Positions 30,901-39,813 of a DNA stretch of 64,000 nt are shown one piece after another. Position 1 is the stretch's first letter. Each line of letters begins with the position of its first letter. The notes below the pieces were generated by a model. It did not search any database and was not told the origin of the DNA. It was given only the letters and a program-made list of their open reading frames with translations. The translations under genes and the position numbers were made by a program. The DNA is from Zelonia costaricensis (lineage: Eukaryota; Euglenozoa; Kinetoplastea; Trypanosomatida; Trypanosomatidae), in assembly GCA_030849075.1 (NCBI GenBank), contig JASAOO010003545.1, positions 51,771-115,770 of the forward strand. The letters are read 5' to 3'.

Positions 30901-31437
30901 TCTCCTCCGCCTGCCGGCGCCGTGTCGGTGGCCGGTCCACATGCCAATCCGACGGCCTCGCACCCGCAGCCGCCGCAGCCTCGGCAGCGGCAGGCTGCCA
31001 CCCCATTCCAAGCGTCGGCGCCGCTGCCGCGCCCGCCCCATGTGACGCTGCGTCTCTTCAACGAAGTGGCGATCCCGGCGGGCAGTGGGCGCAACGCAGC
31101 CGCCTTCGCCGCGGCCCATCCACAGCACGCACCGTCATCACAGCGCGCCGGCGTGCTCGACTACACGATGCGTGAGGGTGATGCGGCGCTGCGGCTCGCG
31201 GATCGAGCGGTGGATGAGGTGGTGTTGCTGCCGCAGAGCACTGCCCCGCAGACCACCGCGTCGATGGGCACCACGTACGCCTCGCTGACGTCGCACGCGG
31301 TCGCTGCCGGTGGGGGCGGCGGTGGTGCCCCCACGGCGGCGGAGGTGTACGAGGTGACATGCACCGTTCCGATCAACTTCACCGGCCGCGCCGCACTTTA
31401 CATTGATGACGAGGTGGCTGTGACCTGGTCCGTGTGA
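24973..31437 (+). CDS. Very large low-complexity protein with dispersed CAP (SCP/PR-1)-like domain
   Basis: A 2154-residue protein, over half Ala/Gly/Ser/Thr low complexity. Ordered islands read like successive parts of a CAP/SCP domain of the type found in large intracellular eukaryotic proteins: ELVQELNEMRRAPAAYAAVV (about 247-266), PAPPVQRHRGLSLAARDTAD (about 664-683), a GSPRALLLQMIMG segment near 842-854, LLWAGAYSVGCGW (near 1014-1026) and CTTLLFASGFEEYE (near 1096-1109). Inserts of tens to hundreds of residues separate them, and the usual CAP histidines are not evident. A coiled coil lies near 470-530 and another at about 1862-1985; the end (YEVTCTVPINFTGRAALYID) looks like a beta-sandwich strand pair. 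No signal peptide or membrane span is seen. First ATG of the frame is 24973, only 4 nt after an AG that could be an SL acceptor, so a very short leader or a more upstream acceptor is possible. Function unknown. Confidence 0.75.
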   Translation: MPTTELARPPGRRSIQIYGRPPSGDASGRASGSVGVVSGIFSLKSDDATAPPGYGTSATLGASTGTAIGLQSSPLPTANADVSVKRSPAGEVAEAAAGPGAAAGVTAAAVAQAATTTIRGLRGRLNEGTVHRALFPAPPSSMAVASGRTTLHTAPDPLSSTARPTQSRHGVGTGNGKVLVRLPSNVRGIAAAARAAPASRADASMGVAELVQEAGLSRTWAANFSSPGTLRETVSTSADAYSVFEEELVQELNEMRRAPAAYAAVVEREATMGAPYVLETDLYFADEAAAESAAIDLRRRVEEQYTGVSAEAASTGVSANGNNNNNGGGGGAAGAGAVTRGATRVLAPRGAGAAGAAGAGAASGASAGGNSGAAERERRRTKKGGGGGGGSSPRSPGLSPGAAASTGGHPRRRSSRPTSASAQGSATAPRREITPTDHPGGSVCGSGSATVAQVSVAVPGEQTLQAQGLRELTLAQLRNQFRCQQRYRAALETALRDLRQAHKQAEAAQLATWAAEDEKAMRKGRRSMLPNFVGGNVSTSSGAAHSNNTSVSSMVNGGVAGVPGAPGMGGAGGSASPAAAAAAAQHLKKLSHVSAGPAPRSSGASEDAVALRRSEEAVLLRSTHVARVQHVEQELREARDACRRSMIAANLVLDVVRALREARPAPPVQRHRGLSLAARDTADIYYGDEERVSALQDLFAASRNSLVGLAEPLTASGNGGTASAAAAAAAAAANVIPSTLERLSRRLEQRFHDEARAQESANVAAMAAASGHTPPGWTGRFGDGEESELHDVSRAEPVPSWVVPLLGEEASLLAAVAQDACSMYGYVSGEVRGLHLQASAGSPRALLLQMIMGLLTPVLDLSNHSLPGGRRPAAARGTLAAPTTGQGASATQRYAGVRVEGRVYAATDASAVPTGDVTPAGVGLSLLGSAAAVSTEGQPNTTLPPYDQPHRRSPAPLLEFDEMDPAPAVWLATGDVPFNATHRRGSGGGRRGATSTDTSHAQRAAAAAAQRLWPLLWAGAYSVGCGWQQLCGRRHVPTFAQACEEQQSQTGALCSPSRGDGTALMGGGGGDGGGGADGRGAPLPLLADASSGPVVCTTLLFASGFEEYEVVRGCSDMSPAAARRVVQRTSAAVHDGDATVGPGNNSARSAPASLVATLTGAAATAAAAAVGGGGGGGMADRIADVVEARRAAVDVHSTMGVTLLTPTMHPIQVPAGDPASRVVCVAVRVPHFAVESASTAQSPAAAAAATAGDDAAVRAKQQLSDSGGNATGRHHEPAIHVAAQVTRQSELTPAHPTTCAAEVLAQRSPVDPSVWLVFVDTTAAFQRHSEAAAAAAAASTAATSVSTNDTSGVLTRPVTFPGATPRTSALSAVSTSMSTPTPASAVPIALHIYAKDMSEPTAEYEHVAFIRLQQAPAAHGSGTRGGAGHGTVLSAAGTNAALPALPSTTATGAAILMAAEWQFLLAGLSCATTAWPVALVSGLPTTTGAPLALGGGGGGTAPAAAAAAPAAVSAGWPTLHEPLLGRDGVLLAPLTASLRDAAPTVSADAAATARLFRAASSLPPDGGVTGFAASASAALSSMSSAAAGRVIRVAVQLPVNANERWCRRRLSTLRRLQAKLEAEIAAEGDDISAAARAKGDRAVIPAALADVVSPEPSLSMTDVDAPSAVAAGVLADAKAPLSRSLSTAMPAALSATVVGAGGGSAVTTTPLCASFVDGDTSVTTAGAGTAASPVRTKGKGANASNSDKKKPAAAAEGKRGAKKPAAAGDGASAASPSASSLSAGAAGTATGSPVSGGAAAAGAAPGNGAGSRRRTLSVYTTPRLPESEALREYEDITRRAAGAPGAGVVQRMGSLPAALQPTMISIVDLRALAARLHADVQVWQAHLTRVRPILTNERERLASEIVKKKGKEQLRLQHDHDDVANELSSVEKGVVALKASAAAATDALRLRERTQVLRRARAVRIADELASIAASASPPPAGAVSVAGPHANPTASHPQPPQPRQRQAATPFQASAPLPRPPHVTLRLFNEVAIPAGSGRNAAAFAAAHPQHAPSSQRAGVLDYTMREGDAALRLADRAVDEVVLLPQSTAPQTTASMGTTYASLTSHAVAAGGGGGGAPTAAEVYEVTCTVPINFTGRAALYIDDEVAVTWSV

Positions 31438-32708
31438 GTGACTTGACGAGGCGGGAGAGGAGGCAAACGAGGTGGGGGGGGCGGGGCACGGCTGGTCCTC
31501 GATGTCTGGGAAGGCAAGGGCGCAGCGCTGTGCAGCTGTTGTTGTCGCAGACCTCGTCCTGTGCCATGCGCGCATGCCTGACCGCACCTTCGCTGCCCCG
31601 CTCTCCCTCTCCCCCGCCTCTACCGAGAAGACGCCCGTGCGCTGCACTGGGAATGAGGAGGGATGGGGAGTAGATGGGCGCCGTGCACGTGTGCGCTCCT
31701 GCGTCTACCATGATGTATGCCTACCTTTCGTGTATGCGGTTTTTGTTGTTCGATCAAACAGTCTCTCTGCCCTGTGCTCGAGATCTGTCGCTGTCGATGT
31801 TGTTTTTGACATGCGGGTGGCCGTCGAGAATCACGATCGACTCGTTGTTTCTCTTTTCGCTTTCCTTTGTTTGACTTCGTGATGTACGCTAGAGCTCGCT
31901 GCGTCTGTGTATGTGTGTTTGTGTGGGTCCATCACCCGCACAAAACTGTGCCGGAGTGTTGTGCTCTTGTCTTTGGCCCCCCACCACTTCACCTTCTTTT
32001 TTTTATTTCTGGTGCTTCTCCCCCGATTCCTCAGCACGGTCGCTGCAGTCCTCGTGTTGTCGACTGAAGTGCCGCTGTTCGGCCCTTCCCCCCATCAGAC
32101 GCGCACACGGACGCTTGCGATGTCTTTCCGCAATGTTCAGTAGCTAAAACATGACGTGGTGTACATACTTGCCTTGAAATCTACAAGAAAGCAAGCAAAC
32201 GCAACAATAGAACCGAATAGGTGAAGGATGAGGCCGTGCATGTGCGGTTACGCCGACGTGCCGCCCTCAATTCCCATTCCTTGCCTCATCGGTGCGACGT
32301 CGGTTTGGAAGTTCAACCGGAATCTCGCGCGCTTGTGTGTCTGTGTGTGTCTGTGTGTGTGTGTGTGTGTGCTGGCGGGAGGCTGAAGGTCCAGGGCGAG
32401 GCGACGGACTCACGCAAGGTGGTCAGTGGGGGAGTGCTTTGATCGCAAAGCGTCGCTTCAGGCAGAGGAGTGACAGCTCGGAACTTGCGGAAAGCCGCAC
32501 GTGTGGCTTCACCATGAGCCGCGTAGCTCGCACCCCCCGGCTACCGCTACCGCACCATGGCCGTAAACAATGCCCTCTTCCGGCCCCTTCGGGCTTTGCA
32601 CACGTCTGCGCCCTCAACGTTCCACGTGTTACTCTCACTGCTTCCCTTCTCATTGGATGACACCACCTCCACTCCATCCCCTCTCCACCACGACGCATGA
32701 CGCACACG

Positions 32709-32740
<32 letters not shown>

Positions 32741-33047
32741 TACATGTTTACATCAGCCCTCGCACAGCTGACCTTTACTCGTAGCTTCCTTCACACGCGT
32801 GTCTGTGTGTTTGTGTCTCTGTGTGTGTCTGTGTCTCTCGGCTACGCTGATCACGTCCCTCCTCCGTCTATTCCTCTCCCTACCTCGCACGCCCCTCGTC
32901 TATACACCACCGCTGCTCTTGCTGCAGCGCGCTTCTATTAGAGGCATCAACTCCCTCCCTTCCCTTTCCCTCTCGTGACCCGTGCACCTCCCTACTCCCC
33001 CCCCCCCCATCCCCATCCCCCTTCTCCACTCCCTTCACCCCCCCACC
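31438..33047. other. Intergenic region
   Basis: A 1.6-kb gap. A patch richer in A/T lies at about 32120-32225, GT tracts near 31904-31924 and 32336-32371, CA at about 32702-32740, and a C-rich run (32995-33046) directly before the VAP-like start. Mixed sequence at 32220-32660 holds no frame I believe in. Confidence 0.65.
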
Positions 33048-34043
33048 ATGTCCAGCGAGGCACTGCAGGTGAAGTTGTCGCAGGACAACCTCTTCTTCCC
33101 GCTGCCCTTCACCAACGCCACCATCGACAATGTGGTGCAGGTGAAGAACCCACTGCCGGTCGTGCAGGGCGACCCGAAGGCCAACGTGATCGCCTTCAAG
33201 GTCCTCAGCGAGGTGCAGGACCGCTACTCCGTGCGCCCCCCGGTCGGCTTCATCGGCGCCGGCGAGCACGTGACCATCGTCTTCTCCTTCAACCCAGAGC
33301 ATGTGAAGAACGGCAAGAACCCTGCTGAGCGCGAGCTGCCGACGGAGGCCACGAAGGACGCCATTCACGTGGACTTCGCTGTCGTTGATGCGCCATCTGT
33401 GGAGAGGGCGCTGGCGCACTGGGCACCGGGCAGCAAGGAGGCCAAGGCCTCTCGCGAGGTGGTCAGCGACGCATCGCAGTTCTGGAAGCAGCGCGGGCAG
33501 GTGAAGAAGAACAGCCCCACGACAACGCGGTACAAGCTGCGCTGCGTCTTCGCGCCTCGCAACAGCGTTCCAGACAGCCTCGTGATGTGCATGAAGGAGG
33601 AGGAGGACGGCAAAGCCAAGGGGCCGGCCGCGCCCGTGCCCACAAGCCGCCCGCCGATGACGTCGTCGACGCAGCCGCGCAACACCGCGCCGCCCGAGGC
33701 GCCGCCGCACCGCCACTCGGAAAGTCCGCGGGCCGGGTCGGCGACGTCGACCCCACGTGAAGGCCCAGGGAAGGCGCCGCCCACCGCCCCGGCGGGACCC
33801 ATCGCGGCAGCTCCGGTCTCGCGGCCGGCTCCCCCCGCTGCTGCCGCGGCGGCAGCCGTTCGAAAGCCGCCCGCATCGGGCGACAGCGCCGCGGCGGGAC
33901 CGCTGACGGCGAAGGGCATGTTGTCGCAGGTGATGAACTTCAAGCTGTCGTACAAGGTGGTGGGGGTGCTGCTCCTGCTGACGCTGCTGTGTGGACTGCT
34001 CGATCAGTCGAACCTGCTGACGTGGCTGCTTGCCACGCACTAG
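33048..34043 (+). CDS. VAP-like MSP-domain ER membrane protein
   Basis: A 331-residue protein. Residues about 5-180 form an N-terminal MSP (major sperm protein) domain: LPFTNATIDNVVQVKNPL, FKVLSEVQDRYSVRPPVGFI and VTIVFSFNPEH match the conserved strands, with an acid/Lys-rich insertion near 85-165 and a last strand at YKLRCVFAPR. A long Pro/Ala/Ser linker (about 190-290) leads to a C-terminal membrane anchor (about 302-326, VVGVLLLLTLLCGLL). MSP plus tail anchor is the VAP architecture; VAPs tether the ER to other membranes by binding FFAT motifs of lipid-transfer and signalling proteins. The central coiled coil of animal VAPs is replaced by the Pro-rich linker. The ATG at 33048 directly follows a C-rich tract. 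Confidence 0.88.
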   Translation: MSSEALQVKLSQDNLFFPLPFTNATIDNVVQVKNPLPVVQGDPKANVIAFKVLSEVQDRYSVRPPVGFIGAGEHVTIVFSFNPEHVKNGKNPAERELPTEATKDAIHVDFAVVDAPSVERALAHWAPGSKEAKASREVVSDASQFWKQRGQVKKNSPTTTRYKLRCVFAPRNSVPDSLVMCMKEEEDGKAKGPAAPVPTSRPPMTSSTQPRNTAPPEAPPHRHSESPRAGSATSTPREGPGKAPPTAPAGPIAAAPVSRPAPPAAAAAAAVRKPPASGDSAAAGPLTAKGMLSQVMNFKLSYKVVGVLLLLTLLCGLLDQSNLLTWLLATH

Positions 34044-34121
34044 CGTGGGATGGGGAGAGCGCCGCGGCATCCACTGCGTCACACCCGTGCCACGCGTGTG
34101 GCCAACAGTCACTCTGGGGAA

Positions 34122-34125
<4 letters not shown>

Positions 34126-34153
<28 letters not shown>
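34126..34153. repeat. (CA)14 repeat
   Basis: A perfect CA tract about 80 nt after the VAP-like stop codon; one of few CA rather than GT tracts on the 3' side of a gene here. Confidence 0.9.
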
Positions 34154-34156
<3 letters not shown>

Positions 34157-36023
34157 TTCTGTGTGTGCAAGGCCAGTGCAGCGTGTCCACGTCCCTGACG
34201 GATGCGTCGAGTCTCGGGTTTTCGTTTGTCCCCCCCGTGCTGCCGTATTGACGCACAATGGGTCACGGGTGCAGAGCCTCCCTCCGCGTCCGAAGGCGGC
34301 GACACCCCATTGCGGGGCTCGCCGCCTCAGGAAGAAGAAAGAAGGGGGGGCGGGGGGGCCACGGAAGGCGGCCACCACGCACGCGGACGCACACGCGCGC
34401 GGGATCCCGCTCGCAAAGCCGATCACTCATCATCATCCATCACTCCACGCTGTCTTCAAGGGTGGAGGAAGCAGATACAAGAAATAGAGGGAGGGACGGC
34501 GACAGAGTGCACGTGAACACCCGCGCGACGCCGGGCTTCACGCGTATGGTTGATGCGTGCTTGCGCCCATGGGTGTGTCGGTACGCTTCTGTATGTGTGT
34601 GCGTGTGTGTGTGCCGGGACTTGATGCGGGCGTGCCTGGCTTCTGTCTTGTGCCCTTTGTCTTTTTTCCTCTTCATTCTTCCTCGATCGTCTTGCGCCGG
34701 CGCGCGCCCCACGTCAACCCGCCCGCTCGCTCCCCCCCTCCCTTCGCCGTGCTCTCGCATTCAGCGCGCTCGTAGACAAAGAGGAAGAGCGCACGCGGAC
34801 ACCCACGTTGAGAGCACCACGGGAGTACGCGGAAGGCCTTCAAAGTAAACAAGACAGCGAGGTGGACAAAAGAATAAGCGAATACCTTGCCCGCTGCACT
34901 CTCGCACACCGTGGAGGTGAGGACAGGAGGGTGGGGTGAGAGAGGGACAGGTGCGCCGGTGTGCAGGTGCGCCGGAGGAAGGCGTGCGGCTGGAGAGCGC
35001 GTGCCGAGACGCGCGGGGGGGGGTTGAGGGGCTTGTGGCTCGGCCCCCTCCACGCAGCTGCCGCCGCCGCACTCCTGGCATGGCGGTCTCGGCCCCTCGC
35101 CTCCAGCCGCCAACCCGCTTCCCTCCTCCACACTTCTTGCACGCACGCTTAGAAAGGAGGGTGCACGGCAAGTGCGAGCACGTCCCTTTGCTGCCTCTCG
35201 TCCGCCCCCGTGTGGACGCCGTGAAGGGGGTCAGCGGCACACCTCCAGAGGCGTGCGTGTGCCGGTGGTGCGTGTGCGGTGCCCCACCGTTCACGTGCCC
35301 TCCACCCTTCATGCCCTTTTCCGCCTCCCCACGTCTTGACCCTTGACGTGTGTGTGGGCCTCACGCATACGCGGCGTGCTCTTCCCTCGTTCCTTGAAGC
35401 TCCGCCTCGATGCGCCATTGCCGAGCGTGCACCTCACCTTTGCGCGACGCCTGCACTTCACGTGGAGACTGCCAAACGGCTACAGGTGTGTGTGTGTGTG
35501 TCTGAGAGTGAGAGAGGCAACACTCCCACCTTCCACTTCCACCCCTCAGCGACGTCCGCTTCCTTGCACTTGAGCCTTCTTGCCGCGCTCCCGTCGTGTC
35601 GCGTGCCATCAAACACGCACCCACGCACGCACGCCGACTGAAGCCGCCCGACGAGCTGTCACAACTCCACGAGCAGCGCCACATCGCACACGCGTCGCTC
35701 ACACACACATCTGTGCGCATGAGGGGCAAACTGCAGCACGCCGCCGCTCTTGTCACCCCCCCCTCCCCCCCAGTCCGCTTCCAGCTCTCCCTGTCTCTGC
35801 CTCACCCGCGCTTGAGTTTCGTGGCACCTCGTCGCCGCAGGGTGAGACATCGTGCGCTGGCGTCGCCTGCTCTCCTGGCCACATCCACACACGCTCTGCT
35901 TTCCCTTCGTTTAGCTTCCGTCCCCCTGTCCTTGCCCGCCCCCCCCCCCCCCCGCCGCGCACCACCTCGAGGCGGACTTGCTCACGGTAGGCTGCGGCTG
36001 ATCGGCGTCACGCGTGTGTCACG

Positions 36024-36026
<3 letters not shown>

Positions 36027-36054
<28 letters not shown>
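36027..36054. repeat. (CA)14 repeat
   Basis: A perfect CA tract ending 93 nt before the DAG-lipase-like start codon, upstream of its T-rich pyrimidine tract. Confidence 0.9.
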
Positions 36055-36147
36055 TCGCCTCTCTCCGTCCTTCTTGGATTTTGCTCTGCTCCCCTCTTTT
36101 CTGTTTTGTTTTTCTTTCTTCCGACTGCTGTACGGCCGCTCGTGGTG

Positions 36148-39100
36148 ATGTCCTCCTCCGCCTCCTCGTCATCACTGGCGCACGAGCGAGGGGAGAGCGC
36201 GTGTGCGGGCACCGCCTCCACTGCCACCACGACCCCCCCTTCAGAATCCTCGAGCCCTTCGCTGCCGGCCTCAATCCCTTCCGTAGACTTCATCGACTAC
36301 CTCACGCAGCAGAAGGCGGCACTGCTGCAGCTCTTCACGTCGACGCAGGCGCGGGGCTCCCCATCGGCCACCGTCACTACCGCCGGTCCCGTGCCGGCCC
36401 CGCACCGTCGCTGCGCTGATGCGCAGGCACGCACCGACGCCAGTGTTCACCACGGCCCAGCAAGGGGCGCGGGCTCGGTGCACTCCGCAAACGCACCGCG
36501 ATGTACACCACCGCAGCCCTCGCAGCGCACCGCGACGACGTCGGACGCAGACGCACGCCATCACGCGGACAAGAACCCGCTCAGCGGCTTCCTTTCGTAC
36601 CTCGCTCTGCCTGGAGTATACACGGAGGTGCAGCACATGATGGAGCCCACGAGGCCCGCGGCGGGACCGGCCGCAGAGGCGCTGCCCCACGCCGCACACG
36701 CGAGCAGCAGCTGCAGTGCGGCCACGAGCGTGTCTGCATCCGCATCGCAGTCCACGATGACGAGCACCACCAACGCCACCGGCGCTGCCGCTGCCTCCTC
36801 CACTTCCTCGTCGTGCTGCCCCTCCTCCGCGGCTGTGCCCTGCTCGCACGTTCATCAGTTTCGACCAACGCAGTTCATCATGCCGGTTCTGTGCAAGGTG
36901 TGCAAGGCGGCAATGCTCGATGTCAAGGTGTGGCCATCGCCGCTGCCGCGGCAGCTCTCCGCGCCACCACCGGCGTCGAATGGTGCTGACAGTGACGGTG
37001 GTGGTGCTGCCGCGTCTGCTGCTGCCGGCCCCGCCGCCGCATCGCCCTTCTCCTTCTTCACATTCCTCGCCTCGCCAGCGACGCCGGCGCTGGCCGATGC
37101 GGCCCCGCCCGCAGACGTCGCCTCGCCTAACGCGTCGCCGCCGCCGCCGCCCTCGCGATGCACGGAGCCGACGCACGTGCCGCAGGCACCACCGTCCTCC
37201 TCCACCCCCACCGCTGCGCCGTCGCAGCCCTTCCTCGCGTTTGGGACGCAGGGCTACCGATGTGGCACCTGCGGCATCGCCCTGCACCTGCAGTGCCTGT
37301 CCAAGATGCGGGACACCCAGGCCTGTGAAGTGCTGGCGCCCCTCGCACACGCCATGCCGAGCGACGCAGCGGGCCCCACCAGCGACGCCGCGCCGTCGTC
37401 CAGCGCAAGCAGCAGCAGCAGCAGCGGGGGCGGCTTTAGCGGGCCTTTCTCGTGGGACCGCGTCAAGGCCATGGTGGGTACCTACCTGGACCCGAGCGAC
37501 GGCGCGTACAGTCGGCGCGACGGCAACGTGAAAGCGGTGCTCGAGGGCGTCTTCGCGCTGCTCGACACGGTGATCGCCCGCTATCCGACACTCACGCCCT
37601 TCACGTTTGTGAAGCGCTACCCGGCGATGCAGGAGCTGAGCACCGCGCACCAGACCCTGTACACGGCTTGCACGGCATCGCTGCAGGACACCACCCTGCT
37701 GCGCCGCATTAGCTGGGCGGACCTCCAGCGGCACCGACGCGAGCGCACAGGGGCGGCGGCAGCATCGTCGCAGGCACCGCCGTCTACGGCGTCCGCCGTG
37801 CTGAGGCCGCTGCGCGTGGACAAGTCGGTGCTGGCCACGATCAAGGCGAGCATGACTGGCGCTTCCTCCTCCTCCACCAGCAGCGGCGGCGGCAGCATCG
37901 GCAACTCCATCTTCTCCTCGTCCCTCTTCTCCAAGAGCGTCGTGACCCCGATGACGGGGGCCGCCGCCGCCGCCGGTGCTGCGCCGCGTGCGTCGGGCGA
38001 AGAGTCGACTGAGATGGGCACCGCTCGCAGCGATGATGCGGCAGCCGCAGCAGCGAGCGAGGGCGGAGACGACGAGACCGGAGGTCTGCCCCGTGCGACG
38101 TCGCCGGTGCAGCTTCTTCTCTGGAACGCCATGCGGTATGCCACGGCCGCGTACGGCGAGGTGTACCGCCGCGGCTCCCTCTCCTCCACCATCACCGCCA
38201 CCCTCCTCTTCACCGTAAACCGCAGCGGTGTCGAGGTGCCGAAGCCGGTGAACGACGCGGCGGTGACGACGCTGCTCGATCTGCCTGCGTCGTCGCTGCG
38301 GCTCTCGCGCTGGGCCTCGCAGGCGACGGAGCCGAGCTACGCGCTGCTCGTCGATGACGCGGCCGGCCGCATCGTCGTAGCGTTCCGCGGGACACTCAAC
38401 ACGTTCGACATCATGACGGACCTCGCGGCGGTCGGGCAAGCGTTCTGCGGCGGCTACGCGCACCAGGGCGCGGCGGAGGTGGTGAACACGCTGTTCGAGC
38501 AGCGCGCCTCGCACTACGGTGCCATGGTCGAAGCGCGCCGGCGCGTGCAGCGCACCGAGGCGACATCAGCGGGCCCGGAAACGAAGGAAGCGGGAGTTGT
38601 CGATGCCGTGCGGGACGGCAATGACGAGACACCGCAGCCACCCCTCGCAGCCCCAGACGCCTCCGCGCCGTCGACCTCCGCCACGGCGCCGAAAGTGCTC
38701 CTCACCCCGTACGTGCTGCAGCCGCTGAGCGCGCCGGACGGGCTGCTGGACGGGCTGGGGGAGCTCGCGGCGGCGTACCCGACGTACTCGATCCTCATCA
38801 CGGGCCACTCCCTCGGCGGCGGCGTCGCGGTGCTGTTTGCGACACGGCTCCATCACGATCGCGCGCTGCCGGAGTCGGTGCTGCGCCGCGTGCACGTCAT
38901 TGCCTTCGCGCCGATGCCGACGCTCTCGCTGCCGGCCGCGTCCTGCTTCGACGCCACGAGCTGTGCGCCGGAAGACGGCGGCTACACCAGCCGCCCCTCC
39001 CACGCCACCGCGACGGGAGGGGCGGCTGGGGCCCCCGCCACGCCGGCACCTGCGTGCTTTCCCGTGTGGAGCGTCGTGAACGGGTTCGACTGTGTGCCGC

Positions 39101-39813
39101 GGCTGCAGGTCAACACAATCGATCGACTCATCCGCCAGATCGTCGGTCCACAGCTCGCGTCGGCATCGGCGCAGCCACCCACGTTCCTCTCCGCGTCGGC
39201 GTCCTCGTCGACGGCGGCTGCCGGGGCCGTCGAGGCCCGTCGACGCGCCGTGCGGGAGCGGCGGCAGCGCAGCGAGGCGCGGGACGACGCGGCAGGGCAG
39301 ACGTCGCCGACGGAGATGACGGACATGCCAGCGCTGGGGCACGCGGAAGGCGGAGCAAGTTGTTCAGTAGACAGCGACGTGTGCAACCCACCGCCACCGC
39401 GTGGCAGTGACGCTGCTGACGGCACCACGAGCACGAGCCCCACCCCGATTGAGGCCCACGCCGTGGAGGTGGAGCGAGAGGTGGTGGTGAGGGCGCGGCG
39501 ACCGAGTGCCAAGGCGCGGTCTCGTACCTCGAAACTCGACGCGGTCTCACACGCCAGCGGCAAACCAGTTTGGCCGGCACGCGACTCGCACGCCGCCCAC
39601 GACCTTTCGCAGGAGCTGCACCACCCCGGGCGCGTGCTGCTGCTGACCTCGCCGTGGGACATGTCCACGAACCGCCTCGTCGATGTGCCGCGCGGGCACC
39701 CGGTCATGCACGAGCTATTCCTCATGAAGTCGATGCTGCTGCAGCACATGGTGGATGCCTACAGCGGGGCGCTCGGCCAAATCAACGAGGGCAGCGCGCC
39801 GCGCGGTGCGTGA
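36148..39813 (+). CDS. Diacylglycerol-lipase-like class 3 lipase with C1 zinc finger
   Basis: A 1221-residue protein. An N-terminal C1 (DAG/phorbol-ester-type) zinc finger has H236-x12-C249-x2-C252 and then, after a 119-residue interruption rich in Ala/Pro/Ser, C372-x2-C375-x4-H380-x2-C383-x9-C393. The class 3 lipase domain lies at about 720-1210: a VVAFRGT strand, nucleophile S888 in GHSLGGG, D981 in FDCVPRL and H1200 in MLLQHMVDAY. The order and the 'F...SML..HM.D' ending match sn-1-specific DAG lipases, which release 2-monoacylglycerol and a fatty acid from diacylglycerol. There are further low-complexity inserts at about 470-640 and 1000-1150. No membrane spans are seen, unlike animal DAGL, so it is probably a cytosolic, membrane-recruited enzyme (inference). 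Start at the first in-frame ATG after the pyrimidine tract; an in-frame ATG at 35719 lies in repeat-like DNA and is not favoured. Confidence 0.85.
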   Translation: MSSSASSSSLAHERGESACAGTASTATTTPPSESSSPSLPASIPSVDFIDYLTQQKAALLQLFTSTQARGSPSATVTTAGPVPAPHRRCADAQARTDASVHHGPARGAGSVHSANAPRCTPPQPSQRTATTSDADARHHADKNPLSGFLSYLALPGVYTEVQHMMEPTRPAAGPAAEALPHAAHASSSCSAATSVSASASQSTMTSTTNATGAAAASSTSSSCCPSSAAVPCSHVHQFRPTQFIMPVLCKVCKAAMLDVKVWPSPLPRQLSAPPPASNGADSDGGGAAASAAAGPAAASPFSFFTFLASPATPALADAAPPADVASPNASPPPPPSRCTEPTHVPQAPPSSSTPTAAPSQPFLAFGTQGYRCGTCGIALHLQCLSKMRDTQACEVLAPLAHAMPSDAAGPTSDAAPSSSASSSSSSGGGFSGPFSWDRVKAMVGTYLDPSDGAYSRRDGNVKAVLEGVFALLDTVIARYPTLTPFTFVKRYPAMQELSTAHQTLYTACTASLQDTTLLRRISWADLQRHRRERTGAAAASSQAPPSTASAVLRPLRVDKSVLATIKASMTGASSSSTSSGGGSIGNSIFSSSLFSKSVVTPMTGAAAAAGAAPRASGEESTEMGTARSDDAAAAAASEGGDDETGGLPRATSPVQLLLWNAMRYATAAYGEVYRRGSLSSTITATLLFTVNRSGVEVPKPVNDAAVTTLLDLPASSLRLSRWASQATEPSYALLVDDAAGRIVVAFRGTLNTFDIMTDLAAVGQAFCGGYAHQGAAEVVNTLFEQRASHYGAMVEARRRVQRTEATSAGPETKEAGVVDAVRDGNDETPQPPLAAPDASAPSTSATAPKVLLTPYVLQPLSAPDGLLDGLGELAAAYPTYSILITGHSLGGGVAVLFATRLHHDRALPESVLRRVHVIAFAPMPTLSLPAASCFDATSCAPEDGGYTSRPSHATATGGAAGAPATPAPACFPVWSVVNGFDCVPRLQVNTIDRLIRQIVGPQLASASAQPPTFLSASASSSTAAAGAVEARRRAVRERRQRSEARDDAAGQTSPTEMTDMPALGHAEGGASCSVDSDVCNPPPPRGSDAADGTTSTSPTPIEAHAVEVEREVVVRARRPSAKARSRTSKLDAVSHASGKPVWPARDSHAAHDLSQELHHPGRVLLLTSPWDMSTNRLVDVPRGHPVMHELFLMKSMLLQHMVDAYSGALGQINEGSAPRGA

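Larger units (their letters stand above)
34044..36147. other. Intergenic region
   Basis: A 2.1-kb gap. A perfect CA repeat lies at 34126-34153 and another at 36027-36054. Between them is mixed sequence (about 34190-35300) with no credible frame, a C homopolymer at 35939-35953 and a T-rich pyrimidine tract (36085-36127) upstream of the DAG-lipase-like start. The open frame continuing upstream of 36148 has no gene-like composition. Confidence 0.65.

Noticed and set aside
35596..36147. Upstream extension of the DAG-lipase-like frame
   Set aside because: Starts at a non-ATG codon and translates CA and C/T repeats; contains the probable splicing region.
36271..38514. 747-codon antisense open frame opposite the DAG-lipase-like gene
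   Set aside because: Same GC3-driven shadow effect; Arg/Gly/His-rich translation with no family features.
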